Of a stretch of DNA of 64,000 bases, positions 43,028-51,778 are shown one piece after another. The first letter of the stretch is position 1. Each line of letters opens with the position of its first letter. The position numbers and the translations under genes were made by a program. The notes beneath the pieces are model-generated. The model had not been told where the DNA came from. It ran no database searches and saw only the letters and a list, made by a program, of their open reading frames with translations. This DNA comes from Robiginitalea marina (GTDB taxonomy: Bacteria; Bacteroidota; Bacteroidia; Flavobacteriales; Flavobacteriaceae), in NCBI RefSeq assembly GCF_024006985.1, contig NZ_JAMXIB010000004.1:124001-188000 (forward strand), read 5' to 3'.

Positions 43028-44691
43028 CAGGGTTTCATGGGTTGTGCAGATCCGTTAAGTCCCCAGGGGAGCCCGTATTCAGAAATAACGGCACGGGCAA
43101 AGACCGGGGCTTCCCCGCCCGGGGGCGGCAGGTGGATGTTCAGGAACAGGGTGTCACCGGGGTGTACCAGGCCCGTTTCCGCCGGGGCCTTCTCCTGTAG
43201 CGGTCGTATTTCATTAAGGCGTTTGTATGCATCGAGATACCCCACGCCAAACCTCAGCCCCGTCAGGTCAACATCGCGGTCATAAGGGTTGTGGACCCAG
43301 AAGGTGTAGTCCTTCCCCGCCTCCAGGGGAAGTGGGCTGGCAAAGCCGGCTTCCAGCTTCCGGAGCGACGCAAAAGGCGAGATAAAGAACCCGTAGCGTT
43401 TTTCGCCTTCGGCATCCAGGTAGTGGAATGGGGTTTGCTTTCGTGTCCTGGGGACATAAAAAATTTGCTTTCCCTGTACCCTGGATTCCGAGTCGTCAAT
43501 GGAATACTGGTTCTTCCGGTAATAGGCGTTGTTCAGGGAAATGGCTGGTTTCCCGGAATAAAAGGAATACATGGAGGCGTTCCTGTAGGAGTTCTCAAAA
43601 ACCACAGGGGCGTCCCCGGCCACGGCGGCCAGGTTTGCCGTCCACCGCTTGTTCCCATGGGTTTCAAAGCGCACGGGGAAAAGGGGTTCATACATGAGCC
43701 CAACCCGTAGGCCAAACAGGATTACCAGGTTCGCCAGCCCGGCGCGCCAGAGCCATTTTCGTGTCCCGGGGTCATCTATAAGCTTCTGGAAGACCAGGAC
43801 GGCGACCGGTATGCAAATGACAATGAGCCACTGGGTCTGCACCCTGCGCTGAAAACTGGAGAGGAAGAAAAACAGCAGGACCCCCAGGGCAACAAACCAG
43901 AGGGCGCGTTCGAAGCGGTCGCCGGGGCGGAAGCGAAACACGGTTCGGCTTACCCAGGGGAAGGTGAGCCCGAAAAGGGCCAGCAGGTTCAGCAAAAAGC
44001 CCAGGGTAAATTTGGTAAAGCGGTAGGGCTGGTTCGGTCGCTCAAAAAGGTGGAAACGAATCGAAATAAAATCATACTCGTAAAGCCAAACCAGGTGTGG
44101 GGCGTAACACAGGAGGGAGACTGCCAGGGCAACCCATGCAAACCGGTTTTTCAACAGGCTCAGGTTCGAGAGCAAAACGAAGAGGATGACCAGGGCGGCG
44201 TGGTACTTGCTGTACATCAATGAAGCCATAACCACCCCAAGTGCAATGGCAATCGCATATCCCGGCCGCTGAAGGAAGTTTCGGTAGAGCAACAGGAACA
44301 GCGCGGTAAAGAACAGCAGGGGGGTGTCCGGAAGGCTCAGGAAGCCATAGGCATGCATCAGGGGGATGGACCCGGTCCAGACCAGGAACTCCTTCCAGAA
44401 TCCCGTTTTTTCCGCGCGGTTGGTCATGGCCCAGATCAGCAGCAGGGTCCCGATCCCCATCAGGCAACCGACCAACCGTACCCCGAGTTCATTGTTGAAG
44501 AGCGATAGCCCGGGGCCGATCATCCAGGCTACCATGGGGGGGTGGTCAAAATACCCCCAGTCGGGGCTTTGGGCGTAGTACCAATAATACGCTTCGTCGT
44601 ACAGGAGTTCGGTAAAAAAGGCCTGTGCCAGGTTCACCAGAAACAGAGCCCCCAACAATAGGATCAATGGCCTGGGAAAGGAAGTTTTCAT
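43027..44691 (-). CDS. GT39/ArnT-like membrane glycosyltransferase
   Basis: A 554-residue membrane protein: about eleven helices in the first 370 residues and a periplasmic C-terminal domain. The first outer loop carries the acidic motif LLYDEAYYWYYAQ, followed by WGYFDHPPMVAW, both typical of family 39 lipid-linked sugar transferases (ArnT, protein mannosyltransferase). It would move a sugar from polyprenyl phosphate to an envelope acceptor; the GT2 dolichyl-phosphate-mannose-synthase-like gene divergently adjacent is the obvious supplier. Start choice: ATG 44691 (MKTSFPRPL); ATG 44703 four codons earlier would be leaderless behind the promoter box and is also possible. Confidence 0.85.
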   Translation of the reverse strand: MKTSFPRPLILLLGALFLVNLAQAFFTELLYDEAYYWYYAQSPDWGYFDHPPMVAWMIGPGLSLFNNELGVRLVGCLMGIGTLLLIWAMTNRAEKTGFWKEFLVWTGSIPLMHAYGFLSLPDTPLLFFTALFLLLYRNFLQRPGYAIAIALGVVMASLMYSKYHAALVILFVLLSNLSLLKNRFAWVALAVSLLCYAPHLVWLYEYDFISIRFHLFERPNQPYRFTKFTLGFLLNLLALFGLTFPWVSRTVFRFRPGDRFERALWFVALGVLLFFFLSSFQRRVQTQWLIVICIPVAVLVFQKLIDDPGTRKWLWRAGLANLVILFGLRVGLMYEPLFPVRFETHGNKRWTANLAAVAGDAPVVFENSYRNASMYSFYSGKPAISLNNAYYRKNQYSIDDSESRVQGKQIFYVPRTRKQTPFHYLDAEGEKRYGFFISPFASLRKLEAGFASPLPLEAGKDYTFWVHNPYDRDVDLTGLRFGVGYLDAYKRLNEIRPLQEKAPAETGLVHPGDTLFLNIHLPPPGGEAPVFARAVISEYGLPWGLNGSAQPMKP

Positions 44692-44708
44692 TGGCATTGG
44701 CATGGCAC

Positions 44709-44716
44709 CAAAGGTA
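44709..44716 (-). promoter_or_regulatory. TAnnTTTG promoter box for the GT39 operon
   Basis: The minus strand reads TACCTTTG. It ends 17 bases before ATG 44691 and 5 bases before the alternative ATG 44703. Confidence 0.55.
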
Positions 44717-44792
44717 CAAATAAGGGGGTTGATTAACCAGAGTGCCGGCCCCGAAAAAAAGCATTTCCCGCAGAAGGCCGGGCGAAATGTGG

Positions 44793-44800
44793 TATTTTTG
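44793..44800 (+). promoter_or_regulatory. TAnnTTTG promoter box for the GT2 operon
   Basis: TATTTTTG ends 15 bases before ATG 44816. Confidence 0.5.
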
Positions 44801-44815
44801 CCCAAATTAGCGCTT

Positions 44816-45544
44816 ATGGCGGAAGGGCTGGTCATAATCCCCACCTACAATGAGATCGAAAACATCGAGGCCATCATCAGGGCTGTCTTCGGGCTGCCCA
44901 GGGCCTACGATGTGCTGGTGGTGGACGACAATTCCCCTGACGGTACGGCAGGGCGGGTACGCGAATTGCAGGGGGAATTTCCGGGAACCCTGCACCTGGA
45001 GACCCGCAAGGGAAAGACCGGGTTGGGTACGGCATATATCCATGGCTTCAAATGGGCCCTCCAGCGGCCTTACGAGTATATTTTTGAAATGGATGCCGAT
45101 TTCTCGCATCGCCCCACGGACCTGCCGCGCCTGCATCGCGCCTGCCTCGATGGGGCTGACATGGCCATTGGTTCCCGGTACAAGAAAGGGGTCAATGTGG
45201 TAAACTGGCCCCTAAACCGCATCCTGCTTTCCTACGGCGCCTCGTTTTATGTCAGGCTGATCACCGGGATGAAAATCCACGACCCAACGGCCGGCTTCGT
45301 ATGTTACCACCGTCGGGTGCTGGAAGCGATCGACCTCGATGAGGTGCGATTTGTGGGGTATGCCTTCCAGATCGAGATGAAATTCAGGGCATACCTCAAG
45401 GGGTTTGCCATACAGGAGGTATCCATCGTCTTCACCGACAGGGAAAAGGGGCAGTCCAAAATGAGCAAGTCCATTGTCTGGGAAGCTGTTTTCGGGGTAA
45501 TCAACATGAAATTGCGAAGCCTGTTTAAAAAGAACGGATTTTAA
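44816..45544 (+). CDS. polyprenol monophosphomannose synthase-like GT2 glycosyltransferase
   Basis: A 242-residue family 2 transferase with the DPM1 layout: VIIPTYNEIENIEAII at the N-terminus, VVDDNSPDGTAGRV (about 39-52), the DxD-type EMDADFSHRPTDL (about 92-104) and IGSRYKKG followed by LITGMKIHDPTAGF. These enzymes charge dolichyl or undecaprenyl phosphate with mannose or another sugar. No C-terminal membrane anchor is present. The frame is open upstream to 44702, but ATG 44816 (MAEGLVIIPTYNE) is the family start and lies behind a promoter box. First gene of an operon with dihydroorotase. Confidence 0.9.
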   Translation: MAEGLVIIPTYNEIENIEAIIRAVFGLPRAYDVLVVDDNSPDGTAGRVRELQGEFPGTLHLETRKGKTGLGTAYIHGFKWALQRPYEYIFEMDADFSHRPTDLPRLHRACLDGADMAIGSRYKKGVNVVNWPLNRILLSYGASFYVRLITGMKIHDPTAGFVCYHRRVLEAIDLDEVRFVGYAFQIEMKFRAYLKGFAIQEVSIVFTDREKGQSKMSKSIVWEAVFGVINMKLRSLFKKNGF

Positions 45545-45545
45545 G

Positions 45546-46880
45546 ATGAAGCGAATACTGTTAAAAAACGCCCGCATGGTCAATGAGGGCCGCGTGGTTG
45601 AAGGCGACCTGCTGATCGAAGGGGATCGCATTGCGAAAATCGGGGCAGGCCTTTCTTCCCCCGATGCCCGGGTGATAGACCTGGAAGGGAATTACCTGCT
45701 GCCGGGCCTGATCGACGACCAGGTGCATTTCCGCCAGCCGGGCCTGACCCATAAAGGCGACATCGCCTCGGAAAGCAGGGCTGCCGTGGCAGGGGGCATC
45801 ACCAGCTACATGGAGCAGCCCAATACGGTTCCCCAGACCACCACCCTGGAGAAGCTCGAGGAGAAATTCGCGATGGCGGCAGGGGTGTCCCACGCCAATT
45901 ATTCCTTTCCTTTGGGCGGGACCAACCAGAACCTGGAAGAGATCAAGCGTCTCGATAAAAATGCCTGCTCGGGGATCAAGCTCTTCCTGGGGTCTTCCAC
46001 TGGCGATATGCTGGTCGACGATCAGCAGGTACTTGAACGGATTTTCAGCAGTACGGAAATGGTGATCTGCACCCACTGCGAGGATGAGGAAACCATCAGG
46101 CGGAACCTGGCCCGCGCCAGGGAAACCTACGGGGAGGATATCCCCATGGCCATGCATCCCGATATCCGCAGCGAGGAGGCCTGCTACCTTTCTTCCTCCA
46201 GGGCCGTTGCCCTTGCCGAGCGCACGGGTGCCCGCCTCCACATCTTCCACCTTTCCACCGGCAGGGAAGTGGCCCTGTTCCGCAACGACATCCCCCTGGC
46301 CCAGAAGAAAATAACGGCAGAGGTATGCCTCCACCACCTCTGGTTTGCAAGGGAAGATTACCAGACCAAAGGGTCCTTCATTAAATGGAACCCGGCAGTA
46401 AAGGAGGCTGCAGACCGGGACCAGCTTTGGGAGGCCCTGCTCGACGACCACCTCGACATCCTGGCCACCGACCACGCCCCGCATACCCTTGAGGAAAAGC
46501 AGCAACCCTACCTCCAATGTCCTTCGGGGGGGCCGCTGGTACAGCACGCCCTGCCCGCCCTGATGGAGAAACACCGGGAAGGGGTGTTGCCCGTGGAAAA
46601 GATCGTGGAGAAGATGTGCCATAACCCCGCCATCCTTTTTGACCTCCACCACAGGGGGTATTTAAGGGAGGGCTATTTTGCCGACCTGGTAGTGGTGGAC
46701 CCTGACCGCCCCTGGACCGTCAGCCGGGCGAACATCCTCTATAAGTGCGGGTGGTCCCCCTTTGAGGGGCAGCAGTTCCATGCCCGTGTGGCCTATACCT
46801 TTGTCAACGGCCACCTGGCTTATGAAAAGGGGGTTGTTTCCGGAGACCCGCACGGCCGCCGCTTAACTTTTGACCGATGA
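45546..46880 (+). CDS. pyrC: dihydroorotase, AllB-like class
   Basis: A 444-residue amidohydrolase that closes carbamoyl aspartate to dihydroorotate in pyrimidine synthesis. Signatures: IDDQVHFRQPGLTHKGD (about 56-72), the metal-site lysine region GIKLFLGSSTG (about 143-153), THCEDE, and ATDHAPHTLEEK near residue 309. In the first motif the usual HxH metal pair reads Q59-V-H61, so the first His is replaced by Gln; I recall the same in other flavobacterial copies. The gene starts 1 base after the GT2 stop. Allantoinase or another amidohydrolase is a less likely alternative. Confidence 0.88.
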   Translation: MKRILLKNARMVNEGRVVEGDLLIEGDRIAKIGAGLSSPDARVIDLEGNYLLPGLIDDQVHFRQPGLTHKGDIASESRAAVAGGITSYMEQPNTVPQTTTLEKLEEKFAMAAGVSHANYSFPLGGTNQNLEEIKRLDKNACSGIKLFLGSSTGDMLVDDQQVLERIFSSTEMVICTHCEDEETIRRNLARARETYGEDIPMAMHPDIRSEEACYLSSSRAVALAERTGARLHIFHLSTGREVALFRNDIPLAQKKITAEVCLHHLWFAREDYQTKGSFIKWNPAVKEAADRDQLWEALLDDHLDILATDHAPHTLEEKQQPYLQCPSGGPLVQHALPALMEKHREGVLPVEKIVEKMCHNPAILFDLHHRGYLREGYFADLVVVDPDRPWTVSRANILYKCGWSPFEGQQFHARVAYTFVNGHLAYEKGVVSGDPHGRRLTFDR

Positions 46881-47275
46881 ACAGGACCCTGACAATTTTG
46901 CTGTTCGGATTGCTCTGGGTTTCCTGTGGCCAGAAGTTGCTGGAACCCCCGGAAAACCTTATCCCCAGGGAAAAGATGGCCGAGATCCTCTACCATATGG
47001 CCCTGTTGGATGCCATTGACAACAGCCATCCGCAGGTACTGGTGGAGAACAACATCAGGGTCATGCCCTACCTGTTCGATAAATATGGGGTCGATAGCCT
47101 TCAATTCGTACAGAGCGACCTCTACTATGCCTCTGTCCCCGAAGAGTACGAGAAAATTTACAAGGCGGTGGAGGAACGGTTGACCCGCAAACGAGACAGC
47201 GTGAGCGAGGCCATCCGGCAGGGGCAATCCCCCGCGGTCGATTCCCTTAAGACTTCGCAGGATCAGGAAGACTGA
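46877..47275 (+). CDS. DUF4296 family lipoprotein
   Basis: A 132-residue lipoprotein (signal ending LLWVSC, Cys17) with the family segment LIPREKMAEILYHMALLDAID, a helical body (DSLQFVQSDLYYASVPEEYEKIY) and a polar tail. DUF4296 proteins are restricted to Bacteroidota and of unknown function. The start overlaps the dihydroorotase stop by 4 bases (ATGA), and the end overlaps the convergent epimerase gene by 13 bases. Confidence 0.85.
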   Translation: MNRTLTILLFGLLWVSCGQKLLEPPENLIPREKMAEILYHMALLDAIDNSHPQVLVENNIRVMPYLFDKYGVDSLQFVQSDLYYASVPEEYEKIYKAVEERLTRKRDSVSEAIRQGQSPAVDSLKTSQDQED

Positions 47276-48279
47276 GAATCTTCCCTGCAGGGGGAGAAGT
47301 TTTCGATGCACCGGTCCAGCACCGTTTCAATGGATTGGTATTCAAACCCCAGGGCAAGTTTTATTTTTTCGCTGCTATAGCGCACGGGGTGGTTAAGGGA
47401 CCGCGCCATGGCGCGGCTCAGCCGTCGCTTTCCCCCTCCCAGGCGAACGCGTACCCAATCCATGCGCCAAAGGGCCTCCAACTGCAGTTTGCCAAGGACG
47501 GCTTTGGGCACCGGAGCCCCCAGCTTCAGGGCAATCCGGGTCAGTAAATCGCGGTACTCCAGGTGTTCTGCGACCAGGATGAAGCGTTCGTTGTACCGGC
47601 CGGCGGCCTTGAGCTCCCCAAGGGCCCTTACCACGTCCCAAACCCCGACAAACCCGGTCCCCCCGGGTGGCGCCACCCGCGCCCCTTTAGCCGCCCGAAG
47701 GAAGAACCTCCCGCTTCCGGTGTGCCAGAACCCCGGTCCGAGGATGATCCCCGGGTTTACGATGGTGGTCTGCAACCCTTCCTGGGCGCCCCTCCACACC
47801 TCCATTTCTGCCAGGTATTTGCTTGTGGCGTACACATTGGTATGGGAGGGGTCCCAGTGGTCCTCTTCGGTGTTCAGTTCGCGGAGGCCCCCAACAGCGG
47901 CTATTGAACTGGTGTAGTGCAAATGGGAAATCCCCAGCTCGATGCACAGGTTGACCACGTTTCGGGTACCTTCCAGGTTTGTTTTGAGCAAGCGGTCGGC
48001 GTCCCTGGGGTCAAAGGAAATCAGCGCCCCGCAATGGTATACTTCAGAGACGCCCCGGAAAGCGTCTTCCAGCGAAGGTAGGTCTGTCAGGTCTGCCTGT
48101 ACCCATTGGATGTTCCCAAAGAGCGCCCCGGCTTCGGGGCCGTACCAGGAAAAGAGTTTCTGCACCCGCTCCAGGTTGCTTTGGGGCCGGAAAAGGGCTC
48201 TCACCTCCTGTCCCTGTTTGAGCAGGTCCAGCAGGATATGGCTTCCGACCAGGCCACTACCCCCTGTGATTAGGATCAT
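47263..48279 (-). CDS. NAD-dependent epimerase/dehydratase family protein
   Basis: A 338-residue extended short-chain dehydrogenase. The cofactor loop is ILITGGSGLVGSHILLDLL (about 2-20) and the catalytic motif YATSK (about 149-153) with upstream YTSSIAAVGG. The sequence resembles dihydroflavonol-4-reductase or 3-beta-hydroxysteroid-like branches, so the substrate is open. The start ATG 48279 (MILITGG) was chosen; the upstream in-frame TTG (48285) lies inside the promoter box TATTTTTG (48283-48290), which ends 3 bases before the ATG and predicts a leaderless mRNA. Confidence 0.88.
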   Translation of the reverse strand: MILITGGSGLVGSHILLDLLKQGQEVRALFRPQSNLERVQKLFSWYGPEAGALFGNIQWVQADLTDLPSLEDAFRGVSEVYHCGALISFDPRDADRLLKTNLEGTRNVVNLCIELGISHLHYTSSIAAVGGLRELNTEEDHWDPSHTNVYATSKYLAEMEVWRGAQEGLQTTIVNPGIILGPGFWHTGSGRFFLRAAKGARVAPPGGTGFVGVWDVVRALGELKAAGRYNERFILVAEHLEYRDLLTRIALKLGAPVPKAVLGKLQLEALWRMDWVRVRLGGGKRRLSRAMARSLNHPVRYSSEKIKLALGFEYQSIETVLDRCIENFSPCREDSQSS

Positions 48280-48282
48280 GCC

Positions 48283-48290
48283 CAAAAATA
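48283..48290 (-). promoter_or_regulatory. TAnnTTTG box directly before the epimerase gene
   Basis: The minus strand reads TATTTTTG and ends 3 bases before ATG 48279, so the transcript is probably leaderless. Confidence 0.55.
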
Positions 48291-48343
48291 AGTCATAATC
48301 GGTTAATCCCGGCCCGCTGCAGGGGCAGGCAGGCCGTTTTACT

Positions 48344-48351
48344 TATATTTG
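48344..48351 (+). promoter_or_regulatory. TAnnTTTG promoter box for tyrS
   Basis: TATATTTG ends 19 bases before the tyrS ATG. Confidence 0.55.
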
Positions 48352-48370
48352 CCCCAAACATCGGTACTAC

Positions 48371-49666
48371 ATGGTTTCGAACTTCGTCAAAGAACTCCGG
48401 TGGAGGGGCATGTTGCATGATAGTATGCCCGGAACGGAGGAACATCTGATGGAAGGCATGCGGTCGGCTTACGTGGGTATCGACCCCACCGCGGATTCCC
48501 TCCATATTGGCCACCTGGTCAGTGTAATGATGCTCAGGCACTTCCAGCTTGCAGGGCACCGGCCGATAGCCCTTATTGGCGGCGCCACCGGCATGATTGG
48601 TGACCCGTCGGGAAAGTCGTCCGAACGCAACCTGCTCGATGAAACCACCCTGCGCCTGAACCAGGAAGCGATCAAGGAACAACTTTCGCGGTTCCTCGAT
48701 TTTGACGGCAATGGCCCCAATGCGGCCCTGCTGGTGAACAATTATGACTGGATGCGGGAATTCACCTTCCTCGATTTCATCAGGGATGTCGGCAAACACA
48801 TCACCGTAAATTACATGATGGCGAAGGACTCGGTGCGCAAACGCCTCTCCGAGGAATCCAAGGAAGGCATGTCCTTCACGGAATTCAGCTACCAGTTGGT
48901 GCAGGGGTACGACTTCCTCCATCTCTACAGGAAATACCACTGCACCCTGCAGATGGGGGGCAGCGACCAGTGGGGGAATATCACCACGGGGACCGAGCTG
49001 ATCCGCCGGATAGAGGGCGGCAAGGGATTCGCCCTTACCTGCCCGCTGATCACCAAGGCCGATGGCACCAAATTCGGAAAGACCGAAAGTGGGAACGTCT
49101 GGCTGGACGCCCACAGGACTTCCCCGTACAAATTCTACCAGTACTGGGTAAACACCTCTGACGAGGACGCCGAGAAATATATCAAAATCTTCACTTTCCT
49201 CTCCCGGGAGGCCATCGAAGCGCTGGTGTCAGCCCACCGCCAGGCCCCCCACCTCCGACAGCTGCAGCGCAAACTGGCAGAGGAACTCACCACCATGGTC
49301 CATTCTGCCCAGGACCTGGAAAACGCAGAGAAGGCGAGCGAAATCCTCTTTGGGAATTCCACGGCAGAATCGCTCAAAGCCCTGAGTGAAGACCTGTTCC
49401 TGGAAATTTTTGAAGGGGTGCCCATGGCAACCGTTCCCCGGGAAGAAATCGCGTCAGGGCTCGATATGGTTGCCGCCCTCTCCGCAAAAACAGGTTTCCT
49501 GAAATCCAATGGGGAGGCCCGTCGTGAACTGAAGCAGCAATCCATTTCAGTCAACAAAAAGCGGGTTGGGGAAGAATACGTGCTTACCGGCGACGATTTG
49601 ATCCGCGAGAAATACGTGCTGTTGCAGCGGGGGAAAAAGAACTATTTCGTGCTGGTGGCGGAATGA
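48371..49666 (+). CDS. tyrS: tyrosyl-tRNA synthetase
   Basis: A 431-residue class I synthetase charging tRNA-Tyr. The HIGH motif is [11 protein letters not shown] (about 47-57), the tyrosine pocket includes [12 protein letters not shown], the second ATP motif is [13 protein letters not shown] (about 235-247), and the C-terminal S4-like RNA-binding domain begins near residue 360. The length is normal for the bacterial TyrS1 class. Single-gene unit, convergent with a LuxE-like gene. Confidence 0.98.
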   Translation: MVSNFVKELRWRGMLHDSMPGTEEHLMEGMRSAYVGIDPTADSLHIGHLVSVMMLRHFQLAGHRPIALIGGATGMIGDPSGKSSERNLLDETTLRLNQEAIKEQLSRFLDFDGNGPNAALLVNNYDWMREFTFLDFIRDVGKHITVNYMMAKDSVRKRLSEESKEGMSFTEFSYQLVQGYDFLHLYRKYHCTLQMGGSDQWGNITTGTELIRRIEGGKGFALTCPLITKADGTKFGKTESGNVWLDAHRTSPYKFYQYWVNTSDEDAEKYIKIFTFLSREAIEALVSAHRQAPHLRQLQRKLAEELTTMVHSAQDLENAEKASEILFGNSTAESLKALSEDLFLEIFEGVPMATVPREEIASGLDMVAALSAKTGFLKSNGEARRELKQQSISVNKKRVGEEYVLTGDDLIREKYVLLQRGKKNYFVLVAE

Positions 49667-49708
49667 TGCATGGCCCGGGGCCTTGCGCCCAGGGAACGGG
49701 GAGCGGCT

Positions 49709-50686
49709 TCAGAGGGCCATCAGGTTGCATCCCCGGATGTCGGAGTGGTCAAACCGGCCAAGTACCTCAAAGCTGCCGTCCGGATGCGTGCGCCCCAGAT
49801 CCTGGGTGGCCAGGAAGGCACAGGAGTACTGGTTGGCCAGGTCGATCACGTTAATCCCCCCGGTTCGTTGCGCCCCCAGGAAAGCCAGCGGGTCTTCGGT
49901 GTCCCGGATGCGTACCTGCATCCAGGGAGGGCAGCGAAACCGGCCATCCCCGGGGGAATAGGCCTGCGACAGCAGCTCGGTCATGCCGTATTCTGAATGG
50001 ATTTGCTCAAGGCCAAAGCCCTTGCATAATTCCCGGTGGAGCTCTTCCCGTACCATTTCCCTTCGTCTTCCTTTCATACCCCCTGTTTCCATTACCGTGG
50101 TGTTCAGCAGGGGCCTCGGGTTTCCGGTAGCCAGGTCGAGCAGGGCAAAGGAGACCCCCAACAGAAGGACTTTCGTGCCGGCAGCTTCCAGCTGGTCGAG
50201 TAAGGGGTAAAGGGTCCCGTCCCCGGCAGGCACAAAACCGCTCAGGGGGTGCCCGCTCCTGGAAATGAGTTCGGCGGCCATGTAGACCAGGGAAGACCCC
50301 GGCCGCTCCTGGTAGGAAGGCAGCAGGGCCAGGAGGCAATATTCCGTGGCCGGGCCGTATGCGGCTTCAAACGCCCGCGTAAAGCTTTCGCGGTAAAGGG
50401 CCAGGCTGGCCACATAGTGCCTGCTCAGGGTATCGGAGGTGGTACCGCTGCTGGTAAAGACGGTTTCTTCCCGGGAACCCTGTCGCAGCACGTTGCGGGT
50501 TTTGAAGAATTCAATGGGGAGGAAGGGGATTTTTTCCAGGGAGTCCACCCCGGAGGGATGCCTGCCCAGGTGGTCGCAGAATTCGCGGTACACGGCAACT
50601 TCGCGGTATTGCTCCCGGAAGGTTTCCAGGGCAAGCCCTTCAAATTCGGCGGGGGTTTGTATGTCGAAAATCCGCTCGGGTTCCAT
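49709..50686 (-). CDS. LuxE-like acyl-protein synthetase family protein
   Basis: A 325-residue protein of the LuxE/PaaK-like adenylating superfamily. The ATP-binding loop TVFTSSGTTSDTLSRHY (about 75-91) and the later VMETGGMKGRRREM and EYGMTELLSQAY segments match this family; LuxE activates a fatty acid and holds it as a thioester for reduction. No luxC, luxD or reductase gene is near, so the physiological acid and acceptor are unknown; in Bacteroidota such orphans may serve in exopolysaccharide or lipid modification. Two TATTTTTG boxes precede the ATG at 50686; an upstream in-frame ATG (50701) would be closer to the boxes. Confidence 0.82.
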   Translation of the reverse strand: MEPERIFDIQTPAEFEGLALETFREQYREVAVYREFCDHLGRHPSGVDSLEKIPFLPIEFFKTRNVLRQGSREETVFTSSGTTSDTLSRHYVASLALYRESFTRAFEAAYGPATEYCLLALLPSYQERPGSSLVYMAAELISRSGHPLSGFVPAGDGTLYPLLDQLEAAGTKVLLLGVSFALLDLATGNPRPLLNTTVMETGGMKGRRREMVREELHRELCKGFGLEQIHSEYGMTELLSQAYSPGDGRFRCPPWMQVRIRDTEDPLAFLGAQRTGGINVIDLANQYSCAFLATQDLGRTHPDGSFEVLGRFDHSDIRGCNLMAL

Positions 50687-50702
50687 GGCTGCAAGATGCA
50701 CG

Positions 50703-50720
50703 CAAAAATAGCCAAAAATA
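50703..50720 (-). promoter_or_regulatory. two tandem TAnnTTTG boxes before the LuxE-like gene
   Basis: The minus strand has TATTTTTG twice, at 50713-50720 and 50703-50710, ten bases apart, 16-26 bases before ATG 50686. Either could serve. Confidence 0.5.
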
Positions 50721-50754
50721 AGGGCTTACCCGTTGGGAATATCGGCTAAAAAGG

Positions 50755-51075
50755 TCAGCGCACGATCAGCTTTTTGGTAGCCATCCTGCCTCCTGCACTC
50801 ACCTGTACCATATACACCCCGGGGGCCAGGGCACCAAGGCGAATGGAAAGGGAAGCAGTGGCCGCCTGCCGCTGCACGACGGTTTTGCCGAACAGGTCGT
50901 AAATGTGGATGGTTTTTGGGCCGGGCTGGGGGGATTCAATATAAACCACCCCGTCAGTGACCGGGTTGGGATGTACTTTAAAATCTATCCGGGTCTTCAG
51001 GGAGTCTGAGGGGACTTCCTGGGCCGAAACGGATAGCAAACCCATAAAGCAAAGCAGTAGGAATAATTGCTTCAT
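50755..51075 (-). CDS. minimal type IX secretion cargo: signal peptide plus sorting domain
   Basis: A 106-residue protein: signal peptide (MKQLFLLLCFMGLLSVSAQ), a 12-15 residue spacer and a complete type A C-terminal sorting domain (FKVHPNPVTDGVVYIES ... IHIYDLFGKTVVQRQ ... LAPGVYMVQVSAGGRMATKKLIVR). Such domains normally follow a large passenger and direct it across the outer membrane by the type IX system; here no passenger is present. A paralogue with the same design lies 165 bases away. Function unknown; it may itself be surface-attached or be a relic of a larger protein. Confidence 0.88.
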   Translation of the reverse strand: MKQLFLLLCFMGLLSVSAQEVPSDSLKTRIDFKVHPNPVTDGVVYIESPQPGPKTIHIYDLFGKTVVQRQAATASLSIRLGALAPGVYMVQVSAGGRMATKKLIVR

Positions 51076-51239
51076 CTACATGGTATCGATTTGGGATCAA
51101 TACTTTAAAGATATATCAGGGAGTCGCCGGGTTCCTGGAAATGTTGTAAACGGGGCCGTTTTGTAGGTGTAGGCAAACCGCTAATCCGTTCGTCGAAGAT
51201 TTTTGCATTTGATCGAATCCGGAAATCTGCTCCGCCCGG

Positions 51240-51548
51240 TTATTTTACGATCAGTTTCCGGGTGGCCACCTTGTCTTTTTCAAACACCTGTATCAGGTAT
51301 ACCCCTGCCGCGAGGCCTGCCAGGTTCAGTTCCCTTCCCAGGATGGTGGTTTCCAGCACCGGGGTGCCCAGTACATCGAAGACCCTTATTTTCTTGGGTT
51401 GGTTGGAAGCGGTGAGGATATAAACCCTCCCTTCGGTCACCGGGTTGGGATAGATTTTGAAGCCCTCAATATCCCCTTTGCCCGCAGCCTGTTGGCCGAA
51501 GCTCGCCGTAACCAGGAAGAAGAAAAACAAGGTGTAGAGGTGCTTCAT
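51240..51548 (-). CDS. second minimal type IX secretion cargo
   Basis: A 102-residue paralogue of the neighbouring gene: signal peptide (MKHLYTLFFFFLVTASFGQ), a short spacer and the sorting domain (FKIYPNPVTEGRVYILT ... IRVFDVLGTPVLET ... LAAGVYLIQVFEKDKVATRKLIVK). The start 51548 lies 27 bases after a TATATTTG box; longer in-frame forms lack a signal peptide at the N-terminus. As with its neighbour, no passenger domain exists. The two differ enough to be an old duplication. Confidence 0.87.
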   Translation of the reverse strand: MKHLYTLFFFFLVTASFGQQAAGKGDIEGFKIYPNPVTEGRVYILTASNQPKKIRVFDVLGTPVLETTILGRELNLAGLAAGVYLIQVFEKDKVATRKLIVK

Positions 51549-51574
51549 AGTCGAACGGTTCCCTGGGGATGTCA

Positions 51575-51582
51575 CAAATATA
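51575..51582 (-). promoter_or_regulatory. TAnnTTTG promoter box for the second minimal cargo gene
   Basis: The minus strand reads TATATTTG; 26 bases separate it from ATG 51548. The gaps on either side of this gene (51076-51239 and 51549-51778) hold no other gene that I can see. Confidence 0.55.
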
Positions 51583-51749
51583 GTATTTTGGGGACCCGGC
51601 CCTCCGGGCATTTGTGAGAAATTTACCCAAAATTCGATGAAATGCAATTTCCGGGGGCCTGCCTTCAGGAGAAAGGCGCCCGCATGTTACCAAAAGGTTA
51701 GTTGTATTAAATTGCGGTTAACTCCGAAGGGGCATCTCCCATTATTGGT

Positions 51750-51757
51750 TATTTTTG
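51750..51757 (+). promoter_or_regulatory. TAnnTTTG promoter box for the two-component operon
   Basis: TATTTTTG ends 21 bases before the response regulator ATG at 51779. Confidence 0.5.
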
Positions 51758-51778
51758 AAAGAATCAACCCGATGCGAT

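Noticed and set aside
45561-46652. A 363-codon open frame on the minus strand inside the dihydroorotase gene
   Set aside because: Antisense of a recognised enzyme gene, without any family match.
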